In this document: positions 25,071 through 33,601 of the stretch, piece by piece
Numbering within the stretch: the stretch's first letter is position 1
How the letters are laid out: the number at the start of each line of letters is the position of its first letter
NCBI RefSeq assembly: GCF_037996765.1
Contig: NZ_JBBNAD010000004.1
Span: forward strand, 558,001 to 622,000
Direction: 5' to 3'
DNA from: Bdellovibrio sp. GT3
GTDB lineage: Bacteria > Bdellovibrionota > Bdellovibrionia > Bdellovibrionales > Bdellovibrionaceae
Length of the DNA stretch: 64,000 bases
The notes under the pieces: generated by a model
What the model was told of the DNA's origin: nothing
What the model saw: the letters and a program-made list of their open reading frames with translations, nothing else
Database searches by the model: none
Translations under genes and position numbers: made by a program

Positions 25071-28000
25071 TTTCTGAACATGCCCGGAGTTGCCGGTAAG
25101 CCAAGTTTGAAGATTTTGATCAAGGCCTGATTTGCATCTTTAATCACGTCTTCAGAAGTGCTCGAAGTTTGAGGCATGATTGTATTGCCCTTGATTGCCG
25201 TCACAAACTTATGGAAGTCTGCAGCGGAACGCAATGCCAGGAAGAAAGTACGATTGCGGGCATCACCGTTGTCCTGCATCTGCGCGCTCGACGTTTCCTG
25301 AGCAATCATATAGTAGTCTTCAGTCACATCCACCGGAAGAGTGCGGTCCGAACCTTCACAAAGCATCAAACCACGAGTCACGGAAGCCGCGATTTCGTTT
25401 TCACTTAGGCGTGGATTCAATACGTTCATATAGTCAGAGCGGCTGAAGTCATACCAGTTCTTTTGACCCTTTACGAAAAGAGCCGGGTTCAAGTTTACAA
25501 CCACGCACTGTTCGTATTTGGCAACGCGAACCTTGATCTTGCTTTGTTGAACGGTCAAAGTTTGAGTCGTGTTCACGCCCACACCGTTGGATGTCGCGTT
25601 AGCATCAGTCGTTGCCCAGCTGATTGTGTAACCATAGTCCGCGCCGACGTTGAACAAATCCAAAAACTTTTTACCCAATCCAGCCTTCATGGAAACACTG
25701 TGGGAGTGAGTTTTTGCAGTCGAGTGCGCTCGGCTCATACCGAAGCTTGTACCTACGCTCAAACCTTGATTGTAGCCTTGCAAGTAACGGCTGCCGATCA
25801 CTTGTTTTGCAACCATGCGACGCTCAAGTTGGAAGAATCTTGTTGGATCTTTTTTTACGCCGTTAAAGCAATCAGAAGCCAAAACCTGCGCCGTCTGAGG
25901 ATCCAGCGTGCCGCCTTTGTCCTTATTCATGCGAGGCAAGTAGTCTTGCACCCAGAAAGCACAAAGTTTTTGCGCCACTTCACCAGAAAGTTTACCGGAA
26001 GCAATCGTCGCCATCAGGTCCTTCTTGGTTGTCAGCAAACGGGGAGCACGCCCTGTAAGAGCTGGAACCAGGCCACCTAAAGTGTTTTTGTCAGCAGCTG
26101 TTTTTAAGTTGATCAAATCCAGATTGTTTTGCTGAGCAAAAGTCGCCGCATTTGCCATTGCCGCCAGATTCTTCATACGCTGGGACTGTTCAATCTGTCC
26201 TTGAGCGATGATTTGGGCGATGCCATTTTTCTGAGTGTTTGCGCCTTGGCCTTCAAGCAGGAACTTGTTAACCGCTGTGGCATCAGCGATGCGCACGTTA
26301 CGACCGGCTTCATCCACATTCAGAACAATCGGACCCATGAAGGTAGGTGTTTCAAGACCTGTTGTCGTGTCGATGGCAGAATCCAAAGATGCTTTTGCGT
26401 CTTTCAAAGTCAATTGAGAGTCAGCACCCACTTGAACTTTTGCCTCGTCCACCGGGAAGATCTCAATCAGCATGGTGTTACGGTTGCCCAGGGCCTGAAG
26501 GTCCTGAGTTTGGAATTTCATTTCCGTATTGATTTGACCGGAAAGAACCGTCACCAGTTTTTGCGATGCCGTTACAAACGTTCTTTTCGTGTCGTAGTCA
26601 GCGTTTTTAACCACGGCCATTTTCAACAAGTAAGTACCATCACGAAGTTTTTGAACTTCGGAACGACCATTGGACAAGCTTGAATACACCAACAAGTGTG
26701 GATCCATGCGAACCTGGATTTTCTTGGTTACCGTCATGTTGAACATCGTGTCCACAGAGTAGTTGTAAGAAACCGTGTTGTAAGAGTAAGAATCCAGCAT
26801 CACCTGAGTGCGAGGACGGTTTTCCTGACGGCAATCCAAAACCAATTTTTCAGTTGGATCCACGTAGCGAAGATCACGAGCCATCGGGCCCCAGTTTTCC
26901 CAAGGGTTTACCAGCATGCCGATAGTTTCACTCATACCCAGTTCTGGGTTGGAGATCTTCACAGAGCCTTTGATGAAGCGCTGGCAGTCAAAGTATTTGA
27001 ATTTGATGCTCTCGTCCCAAGTGACGCAAGAGTTGTTGTCTGTTTTGATGCTGACAGTTTTTTCCGGCTCAGATTCGCTTTGGCGGAACTTGCTGATTGT
27101 GAATGTGTGAGCACGCGTGGTCTTTTGATCCAGACCATTTTTAACACAGGCTTTTACGCTGTAGATAGCTTCACGCATAGAAGTTGTTTCTTCACCGACG
27201 CGGATGAACTTGAATTCCAGTTGGGAAACTTCGATTTTTGGTTTTTGATAAGTTTCATCATCAATCGTGTTTGCATTGGCTTTTGAAACCTGAATCATCT
27301 CGGCATTGATGTACTCAGACAATTTAAAGTCTTTGGTTTGTACTACTTGAGAACCGATTTTTAGGAAATTGGATCCTTTGATTTGGTCATATTCATTCAG
27401 CATGTAAATGCCTTCGAAAGGAGTCAGACCTTCCGGTGCATTAACGGCAGACAATTCCAATCCAAACGCGATTTGGCCACGGGTCGGGATCGCTTGCAAC
27501 GTCATTGGTGCCTTAAGCGCCAAGCTGCCGTTTTCCATTTTAACCTGGATCTCTTCAGTCTGACCCAAGCGACGGTGGATTTCCTTGTTTTTCTCCGTGT
27601 AAATGTGGATCAGGCTCATGCGGGCTTTGAATGAACCTGCAGTCAGGTTTTTCAAAACGAACTCACCATTCATTTTAGTCAATTGAATCGACGGCGCACT
27701 ACGGAATTCCAAAGACAGAGTCACTCCTTGAGTCGACATCTTCTGTTCGATCACGAACAAACGACCGTCTTCCATCCACAACTTACGTGGACGAACTTTC
27801 TCGTCAGTGCCATAGCCTTTAAGGGCCAATTCTTTGGCGTTTTCATCTTTTACCAGGGAATCAACCTGTTCTTTGCGCAGGTCAACCACTGCCGGAAGAT
27901 TTTCCCCATGGGACCATGGGTTGATAGCAAGCTCGATTTCACGAGTGCCTTTTTGCAGACCCAGGCCTTGGATATTGCGATTCATTTGAATGTACTGGGA

Positions 28001-28351
28001 GTCAGCCAGGTAGTTGTACTTGATTTTTTCAGACCAATTCAGGCAGCCAGCCGTATCGGAAGTGACTTCCTGGTTGATTTCTTTGATAAGGAATTTGTGA
28101 CCTTTGATCACTCTGTTGTAAGCCACATCTTTTACGCACACAGAGAAGTTGAAAGCTTTGGATTCCGGCAATGCGAAAACACCCGCAGTTTGTTCTGCAG
28201 AAGCGGTGCCCTTGATGCTATCAACCGTGAATGTTGCAGCTTCAGTGGTGTTGGAAGCTTTGTCTTTGGGCGCAGGCAGGTTACATGCTGCCAGCGTCAT
28301 AAGACTCATGCCCAGGATCAGTTTTGCAAAGATCATTTTAGATGTTTGCAT
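25067..28351 (-). CDS. large lipoprotein with an internal duplication
   Basis: 1094 residues. The ATG at 28351 has GGAG about 9 bases upstream; the lipobox is TLAAC. Two homologous segments are visible: SVCVKD to INPWSHGENLPAVVDLRK (about residues 50-165) and KACVKN to VNPWENWGPMARDLRY (about 400-510), each with a Cys pair and an NPW motif. The C-terminal half contains a stretch of about 200 residues with SLSVGTSFGMSRAHS and a beta-rich part. No enzyme domain is visible. It follows the barrel gene on the same strand with a 14-base overlap, so the two are probably coupled at the outer membrane. Confidence 0.75.
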   Translation of the reverse strand: MQTSKMIFAKLILGMSLMTLAACNLPAPKDKASNTTEAATFTVDSIKGTASAEQTAGVFALPESKAFNFSVCVKDVAYNRVIKGHKFLIKEINQEVTSDTAGCLNWSEKIKYNYLADSQYIQMNRNIQGLGLQKGTREIELAINPWSHGENLPAVVDLRKEQVDSLVKDENAKELALKGYGTDEKVRPRKLWMEDGRLFVIEQKMSTQGVTLSLEFRSAPSIQLTKMNGEFVLKNLTAGSFKARMSLIHIYTEKNKEIHRRLGQTEEIQVKMENGSLALKAPMTLQAIPTRGQIAFGLELSAVNAPEGLTPFEGIYMLNEYDQIKGSNFLKIGSQVVQTKDFKLSEYINAEMIQVSKANANTIDDETYQKPKIEVSQLEFKFIRVGEETTSMREAIYSVKACVKNGLDQKTTRAHTFTISKFRQSESEPEKTVSIKTDNNSCVTWDESIKFKYFDCQRFIKGSVKISNPELGMSETIGMLVNPWENWGPMARDLRYVDPTEKLVLDCRQENRPRTQVMLDSYSYNTVSYNYSVDTMFNMTVTKKIQVRMDPHLLVYSSLSNGRSEVQKLRDGTYLLKMAVVKNADYDTKRTFVTASQKLVTVLSGQINTEMKFQTQDLQALGNRNTMLIEIFPVDEAKVQVGADSQLTLKDAKASLDSAIDTTTGLETPTFMGPIVLNVDEAGRNVRIADATAVNKFLLEGQGANTQKNGIAQIIAQGQIEQSQRMKNLAAMANAATFAQQNNLDLINLKTAADKNTLGGLVPALTGRAPRLLTTKKDLMATIASGKLSGEVAQKLCAFWVQDYLPRMNKDKGGTLDPQTAQVLASDCFNGVKKDPTRFFQLERRMVAKQVIGSRYLQGYNQGLSVGTSFGMSRAHSTAKTHSHSVSMKAGLGKKFLDLFNVGADYGYTISWATTDANATSNGVGVNTTQTLTVQQSKIKVRVAKYEQCVVVNLNPALFVKGQKNWYDFSRSDYMNVLNPRLSENEIAASVTRGLMLCEGSDRTLPVDVTEDYYMIAQETSSAQMQDNGDARNRTFFLALRSAADFHKFVTAIKGNTIMPQTSSTSEDVIKDANQALIKIFKLGLPATPGMFRN

Positions 28352-29471
28352 AGAAGGTCTCCAACTTAATCATGATAGTTTTCTCGCGTGATTGAACTGT
28401 ATTTGAGAACATGACTTCTGAATCTCTGTAAGAAGCACCGATATTAAATCCATGCTTTTTAAAGCTGAAAACACTGTCAACACGGTAACCGATACGATTT
28501 GTTTCGTATCCACCCGCATTGAAGTAGGCAACTGCCGCCTCTGGTGCCACCGAGAAATACTTGCCGGTCAGAGAGAAATCCAGAGTAGACGACATATGGA
28601 CAATGGTTCCCAGGGAAAGATTGTAGGCTGTGTTTACGTCTTCTGCAGCCTTTTGATTCTTAAGGTATTCAGCGCCCAATGTGATATCGAACAAAGTGGC
28701 CACGGGAATTTGCAGTTCAGTGCTGGCTTCGATGCCGGCATATTCGTTGATGAACTCATAGTGAGCGTCTGAGATCGTGTTCACTTCGTTTCCTAATAAC
28801 ATCGAACTTTGTGCAACCGATGATGGAAGGTTGCTAAATACAAAGTAACCCACGCTGTTTTTCCAGAATGCAGATTTGGATGGGATATAGTTCACATGAA
28901 TGGCTGCTGTGTTAAGACCCGGAGTTGGCTCTTTTTCCTGGGTGTTTGTGCTTAAAGATGTGGACGTTGGAATCGCAGTTTCAATGACCAGGCCGGTAAT
29001 TGTGGAACCCATACGAGCCAGTGCCTGAGCGCGCGCCGATGGGAAGGCCATGGAGTCCACCAACAATGAAGTGTGATTGTAGCTTTGGTTCAGGGCACCA
29101 GCTGCGAATTGCAGGCTGCTCACCGGTTTAAACATCACCGCCGCCTGATTCAACAGCAGGGCATTTTTCATGCTGTCAGCGCCATCGATAGTTTGCGCCT
29201 GACCTGAGATCAGGCGGATAGCTGGTTGCATATCAAGATAGAGGGAATTCGTAAGAATATACTTGGATTTAACTTCCATACGCAGATCCACGTATTTGGA
29301 TTGCGTTTGATCGTCGCTTTCATCCTGACCCTTCATAGACAAACGCCATTCTGCTGAGAAGCGAGACTTCTCAGAGCTTTCTGATACGTTTAAAGATGAC
29401 GTGCCTTGAGCGAAGACATCCGTCGCCAGTATCAAAATGAGACAAATTGTTGTAAAGGCGGACCTTTTCAT
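28338..29471 (-). CDS. outer-membrane beta-barrel protein
   Basis: 377 residues with a signal peptide (MKRSAFTTICLILILATDVFAQ). Repeated amphipathic strands ending in aromatic residues (SAEWRLSM, KYVDLRMEV, FAAGALNQSYN, LSLGTIVHMSS, DFSLTGKYFSV, INIGASY-type) indicate a barrel of perhaps 14-16 strands. It has no recognised family. The downstream large lipoprotein gene overlaps its end, a layout repeated at 33602-37307. Confidence 0.72.
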   Translation of the reverse strand: MKRSAFTTICLILILATDVFAQGTSSLNVSESSEKSRFSAEWRLSMKGQDESDDQTQSKYVDLRMEVKSKYILTNSLYLDMQPAIRLISGQAQTIDGADSMKNALLLNQAAVMFKPVSSLQFAAGALNQSYNHTSLLVDSMAFPSARAQALARMGSTITGLVIETAIPTSTSLSTNTQEKEPTPGLNTAAIHVNYIPSKSAFWKNSVGYFVFSNLPSSVAQSSMLLGNEVNTISDAHYEFINEYAGIEASTELQIPVATLFDITLGAEYLKNQKAAEDVNTAYNLSLGTIVHMSSTLDFSLTGKYFSVAPEAAVAYFNAGGYETNRIGYRVDSVFSFKKHGFNIGASYRDSEVMFSNTVQSREKTIMIKLETFYANI

Positions 29472-29586
29472 AAAACCCCGTTTGCTGTTGATCCTTCAAG
29501 TTCCGTGCACGCTTTGTAATCTTTAAAACAAATATAGGAGGTTTAATAATGCGAGATTCCGTAGGGTGCCAAAAATTGCTCAACAG

Positions 29587-29698
29587 CGGCTGACTTTGGG
29601 GAGCTAGAGCAGGACCTCTAGGTGGTGCCAAGCAGGCATCCAGCCGACGGTTTCCAGAGAGGGCTTCGCATCGGCGGGATGGCGGGTTTGTAGCGAAG
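29587..29698. other. three-hairpin structured element, unknown
   Basis: CGGCTG (29587-29592) pairs with CAGCCG (29641-29646) and encloses two hairpins: CTAGAG/CTCTAG (29604-29609/29616-29621) and TGCC/GGCA (29626-29629/29635-29638). A further stem CTTCGC (29663-29668) with GCGAAG (29693-29698) follows. I could not match any known riboswitch, ribozyme or attachment site. The strand of a transcript, if any, is undecided. Confidence 0.4.
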
Positions 29699-29770
29699 GT
29701 ATTCTGTAGGAAAACTCACTCACTCATATGCAATTTATTGTCTGTCTGTCGCGCGCGAAACTATTCGAGT

Positions 29771-29788
29771 CACCGCCAAATGGCAGTG
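29771..29788. repeat. dispersed palindrome, copy 2 (upstream of HNH gene)
   Basis: CACCGCCA-AA-TGGCAGTG, one mismatch between the arms. It lies 239 bases before the HNH gene; it is the only copy not between convergent genes. Confidence 0.6.
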
Positions 29789-30027
29789 GGAATGAAAAAC
29801 ATGTAACAGCCGATTTGAATAATTTGTTTGACGTGATTTTCTAATCGCTACGTCTTCAATTGCCTGGTGAATTGCACTAATAGTGAAAATAGAAAATAAA
29901 TTTCAAGATCGTTCAATGGCGACGATTCTCAAGAGAATAAAACGACATTAAAACAAACCATCGCTGCTCGAAAATAGAACGCCAAAAATACCATGATATG
30001 TTGTTTCAACTTCAAGGAGTACTAAAG

Positions 30028-30984
30028 ATGAATCTGAAAACACTAAGTCTTAATGAGTTGGATCAAAGAATCAAAGTCCTAGCCCAAAAGGAGCGCGAGA
30101 TTCTGCACGAAGTTTTACAAGCGATTAAAGAGGTTGATTCACGCAGAAGTTACTTGAATCAAGGGTTTGGGAGTTTGTTTGAATATTTAGTTCGCGGTGT
30201 TGGATATTCTGAAGGCAGCGCTCAGCGCCGAATCGATGCAGCACGATTGATTCGCGAGCTGCCGCAGTTGGCTGATAAAATACAAGCTGGCGAAATCAAA
30301 TTGAGTCAGATTTCGGTTGTCCAGAAAGCAGTGCGTGAAGTGGCTAAATCCAAACCGGACATCAGGGTTTCAACGATGGAAAAAGCCGAACTCATTGAAA
30401 GTTTGATCAGTAAAAGTCACGCGCAAACCCAGCACATGATGGCAGAGTTTTTTGAATTGCCAGTGCTGAATTCGCAAAGCCTTAAAGTTCAGGCCGATGA
30501 AAGCGTGCGGGTGGAGATGACTCTTACGAAAGAGGCATTTGATAAAATCAAACGCGCACAGGAGTTGCTTTCACACTCATTGCCGAATCAGGATATGGGG
30601 TTATTTCTAGAGTTCTTGGCTGGTAAAGTAATTAAGCAAAAGACAGGTTCTAGTGAGATATATGGACCCGGTAAATCGCAGTTGTCCGCTAAAAAAGCTA
30701 AGTCAATTTTCGAGACCGCCGGAGGCGCTACAAAGTTTTCAAACAAAAGAATAGCTTTATTGGCGAAAGATAAAAAACGGGTGTTGTCGACGCAAAGTGG
30801 TTGTCAATTTGTAGATCCAGTCACGGGTCACAAATGCCAAAGTAAATGGAAAGTACAGATTGATCACAAGCAAAGCCTCTGGGCGGGTGGTGGAAATGAC
30901 GTTATGAATCTTCAGCAGCTGTGCGCAGGTCACAACAAATTGAAGTACAGAAATGAAGCTGGAATTCGACTGATGGGTAATTAA
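30028..30984 (+). CDS. HNH endonuclease-domain protein
   Basis: 318 residues from the ATG at 30028, with AAGGAG 8 bases upstream. The first ~120 residues are helical (DVQ-type coiled stretches; a segment SAQRRIDAARLIRELPQL). The C-terminal ~60 residues hold an HNH fold: CQFVDP, HKCQSKWKVQIDHK with the Asp-His, then GNDVMNLQQLCAGHN. HNH proteins cut or nick DNA. The gene has lower GC content than its neighbours and is bracketed by palindrome copies 2 and 3, which suggests transfer. It could be a homing-type nuclease, a toxin-like nuclease or a restriction-type enzyme; sequence alone does not decide. Confidence 0.85.
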   Translation: MNLKTLSLNELDQRIKVLAQKEREILHEVLQAIKEVDSRRSYLNQGFGSLFEYLVRGVGYSEGSAQRRIDAARLIRELPQLADKIQAGEIKLSQISVVQKAVREVAKSKPDIRVSTMEKAELIESLISKSHAQTQHMMAEFFELPVLNSQSLKVQADESVRVEMTLTKEAFDKIKRAQELLSHSLPNQDMGLFLEFLAGKVIKQKTGSSEIYGPGKSQLSAKKAKSIFETAGGATKFSNKRIALLAKDKKRVLSTQSGCQFVDPVTGHKCQSKWKVQIDHKQSLWAGGGNDVMNLQQLCAGHNKLKYRNEAGIRLMGN

Positions 30985-31050
30985 TGGGCCGGAAGCTGGT
31001 TTTTGAACTTGGAAGTAGATTTACTGAATGCCAACTTAGTTCTGAATCAG

Positions 31051-31070
31051 CCACCGCCATTTGGCGGTGG
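31051..31070. repeat. dispersed palindrome, copy 3 (downstream of HNH gene)
   Basis: CCACCGCCA-TT-TGGCGGTGG, a perfect 9-bp palindrome with 2-base spacer. It sits between the HNH gene and the convergent waaA gene, where it could also act as a terminator-like hairpin. Confidence 0.75.
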
Positions 31071-31150
31071 AGATTGCGTTGATGAAAATATGCTTTTTAC
31101 TTTAAGGATCGATATGGCTGAAACGGACATGGCAAAGCGTGGAGCAAGCA

Positions 31151-32431
31151 CTAAAAGAAGCTATTGATCACGCGCTGAGTGGAGTTCTTGTTTTTGCCAA
31201 TTTCAGAGCGGATTTCTTCTTTGATGTGGGGGAAAGCGAAGGAGCGTTTGCGCATGCGATCCATCAGGACCACGATGTCATCGTCGGAATGAACGACTTG
31301 CACGATCATGCCCGAGGAGAAATTGCGTTTTTGGTAAAACAAGGCTTCGCGATTGTTCTGATGATGAGGTCCCACCAGGACGGGAAGTCCTGCAGCCAGG
31401 GCTTCCATCACGGAGTGCACTTGTTTTTTAAAGCTGCCGCCGATAAATGCGATATCTGCCCAAGTGTACAACTCAGCCAGGATGCCCACTTTATCGATCA
31501 ATAAAATACTGCCCACGGGCCATTGATTGGATTTGGAATAAAGCACATACGGAAGGCCGGCATCGCTGAATTGTTTTTCCAATTTTTCCAGATGTTCAGT
31601 CGTAGTTTCATGGGGGGCGAGGATAATCTTCAAATTATCACGCTTCATTTTAGCCAGAGCTGGCACCAAAACAGCTTCGTCCTCGGGCCAGGTGGAACCC
31701 GCAATAAATACAAACTCATCCGTCGAAGGCATAAGTTCATTTTTCAATTGTTTTGGGTTCTCCAGGCGATGGAAAACCTGATCAAAGCGAGTGTCGCCAC
31801 TGACTTCAATGCGGGTTTTAATTCCCAGACGATACAAGTTCTGACGATCCTCTTCAGAAACACAATGAATCTCTTCCAGTTGGTTCATCGCGTACTTTGT
31901 AAGAAATTTGGAAAGCCCTTTGAGGCGTGAGGAGTTATCCGCAAAAGTCGCTGAAAACAAACCGGTCGTCAGGCGCTTTTTTCTGGCGGTGCGAGCCAGC
32001 ACCGGCCACACATCCGTGCGGGAAAATAAAAGTGCCCGCGGATTCCATTTGGCAATAAAGGCAGAAATCAAAAAATCAAAATCCCAAGGAAGAGCGGCCC
32101 ACATGTCGATGTCGTGCATGCTTTCCAGAATTTTTTTGGCAGACGGGGAGGAGTAAGTGACAATCACCGGAATGTCCGGGTGCATTTTTTTGAATTCGCG
32201 GATCACGGGACGCGCGTATTCAATCTCACCACTGGCCGCGTGGATCCACAGTGGGCGATGCAGGGGAATCAGTTTTTCTGTTCCGGTGTGGGTCATTTTA
32301 TAAAAGCTTTTATTTTTGTCCTCGATCATCTCGCGCATTTTGCCGCTGATGAAAGGGCGCAGTACCTGAAGAATGATCCACGCCAAGGGAACCAGAATGA
32401 ATTTATACAGCCAAAAAACCAACAGGCTCAT
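31151..32431 (-). CDS. waaA: 3-deoxy-D-manno-octulosonic acid transferase
   Basis: 426 residues. One N-terminal membrane anchor (~2-25) is followed by the GT-B fold of Kdo transferases: WIHAASGEIEYARPVI (the GExxxxxP region), FSRTDVWPVL, the central SGDTRFDQV, then GSTWPEDEAVL and GGSFKKQVHSVMEAL-AGLPVL in the nucleotide-binding half. It attaches Kdo from CMP-Kdo to lipid A at the cytoplasmic face, starting the LPS core. It overlaps the heptosyltransferase gene by 4 bases in the same operon. Confidence 0.93.
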   Translation of the reverse strand: MSLLVFWLYKFILVPLAWIILQVLRPFISGKMREMIEDKNKSFYKMTHTGTEKLIPLHRPLWIHAASGEIEYARPVIREFKKMHPDIPVIVTYSSPSAKKILESMHDIDMWAALPWDFDFLISAFIAKWNPRALLFSRTDVWPVLARTARKKRLTTGLFSATFADNSSRLKGLSKFLTKYAMNQLEEIHCVSEEDRQNLYRLGIKTRIEVSGDTRFDQVFHRLENPKQLKNELMPSTDEFVFIAGSTWPEDEAVLVPALAKMKRDNLKIILAPHETTTEHLEKLEKQFSDAGLPYVLYSKSNQWPVGSILLIDKVGILAELYTWADIAFIGGSFKKQVHSVMEALAAGLPVLVGPHHQNNREALFYQKRNFSSGMIVQVVHSDDDIVVLMDRMRKRSFAFPHIKEEIRSEIGKNKNSTQRVINSFF

Positions 32432-33477
32432 ATCGTTTCCTCAAGGATGCGTCGAAGTTGTTCAGCCACTTGTTCAGGGGTGATGTCGACCAGACATTTA
32501 TGGAATTTTTCCTTGTTCACACAAGGTCCCTGGCCGTGCTTGCTGCAAGGACGGCAGGAGAGTTCCAGCTCCATGATTTTAGTGGTGGGACGAGACGGAA
32601 ATCCAAAGGGAGCCGGTCCCATCAATGCGATCGTGCGTTTACCCAGTTGCTCTGCCACATGCAAAAGACCCGTGTCATTGCTGATCACAACTCGCGACAA
32701 GCCCACAACAGCTGAACTCACTTGCAAAGAAGTTTTGCCCGCAAGATTCATTACGCGTTCTGGAGCGATGGCGTGGATGTCTTCGATAAAAGAATCCTCA
32801 GGTCCGCCGAGCAAAATAAATTTTTGCCCAGGCATCAGAGCGATCAACTGTTTCCAATAATCTTTGGGCCAGCGTTTTAAAAAATAAGCTGCCGAAGGTG
32901 CCAAGGAAACAGCTCCCGCGTATTCATCTCCCAGGATGCCGCGAGCTTTTTCAATGACCTCAGAGCTTGGGAAAATCTGCGGAGCTGGAGGTGCTATCTT
33001 GGATACACCCCAAGGAGCCAGGGGCTCCAGTAAATCGCGTTGGCCATTGAAGGGTTGTTCAAACTTATTGATGCGAAATTTAAACAGCAAAAATCTTTTC
33101 CAGCGACGGATGGATCTGCGAATGAACTTGGGACCAATTCCTAAAAACCCCAGAGGGCGCAGGATCATCGCAATGACGCGTGAGCGACTATTGTTGTGTG
33201 CATCATAAATATGAGTGAAGTTTTCACCGCGCATGGACCAGACAAGTTTAATCAAACCCAGCATTCCAGCTTTGCGATTAAACTCCCACACCTTGTGAAT
33301 GTGGGGATGATTGCGCAGTAACGGAGCCATGTCCTTACGGGTAATCCATTGAACTTCGGCCCCGGGAAACGCATTAGCTAACGCAGAAGCCACGCTCAAT
33401 GTCTGTACGACATCGCCAAACGCTGAAAAGCGAATGATTAAAAATTTAGCACCACGAGGCGTCTCATTTTGAAACAT
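32428..33477 (-). CDS. glycosyltransferase family 9 heptosyltransferase
   Basis: 349 residues. GT9 hallmarks are FLIIRFSAFGDVVQTL near the start, SLAPSAAYFLKRWP, FILLGGPEDS and VISNDTGLLHVAEQLG, the last being the donor-binding motif. Such enzymes add heptose from ADP-heptose to the LPS inner core. Adjacency to and 4-base overlap with waaA supports that role; whether it is the first or second heptosyltransferase (WaaC or WaaF) is not clear. An HGQGPC cysteine pair near residue 318 is also visible. Confidence 0.88.
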   Translation of the reverse strand: MFQNETPRGAKFLIIRFSAFGDVVQTLSVASALANAFPGAEVQWITRKDMAPLLRNHPHIHKVWEFNRKAGMLGLIKLVWSMRGENFTHIYDAHNNSRSRVIAMILRPLGFLGIGPKFIRRSIRRWKRFLLFKFRINKFEQPFNGQRDLLEPLAPWGVSKIAPPAPQIFPSSEVIEKARGILGDEYAGAVSLAPSAAYFLKRWPKDYWKQLIALMPGQKFILLGGPEDSFIEDIHAIAPERVMNLAGKTSLQVSSAVVGLSRVVISNDTGLLHVAEQLGKRTIALMGPAPFGFPSRPTTKIMELELSCRPCSKHGQGPCVNKEKFHKCLVDITPEQVAEQLRRILEETI

Positions 33478-33601
33478 GAGGGGAGTTTAGCAAGAGCGCC
33501 CAAAAAGGTCACATGATTAAAACGTTCCATGGCATTCCCGCTTAAAATGGCTCTCGACAAGGCATGACCTTTGATGAATAAGGGTCAGGATAGGGAGAAC
33601 T

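Larger units (their letters stand above)
29472..30027. other. gene-free stretch before the HNH gene
   Basis: About 550 bases with no credible protein gene. It contains a structured element (29587-29698), a palindrome copy (29771-29788), and an AT-rich region from ~29860 likely to hold the HNH promoter. The barrel gene promoter on the minus strand must also lie here. Confidence 0.6.

Noticed and set aside
26129-27286. Long plus-strand frames opposite the 1094-residue lipoprotein
   Set aside because: They are shadows of a gene with a clear lipobox and internal repeats.
31114-31167. 17-codon frame with a ribosome site (MAETDMAKRGASTKRSY)
   Set aside because: It overlaps the waaA 3' end on the other strand, is very short and has no recognised relative; too little evidence to call.
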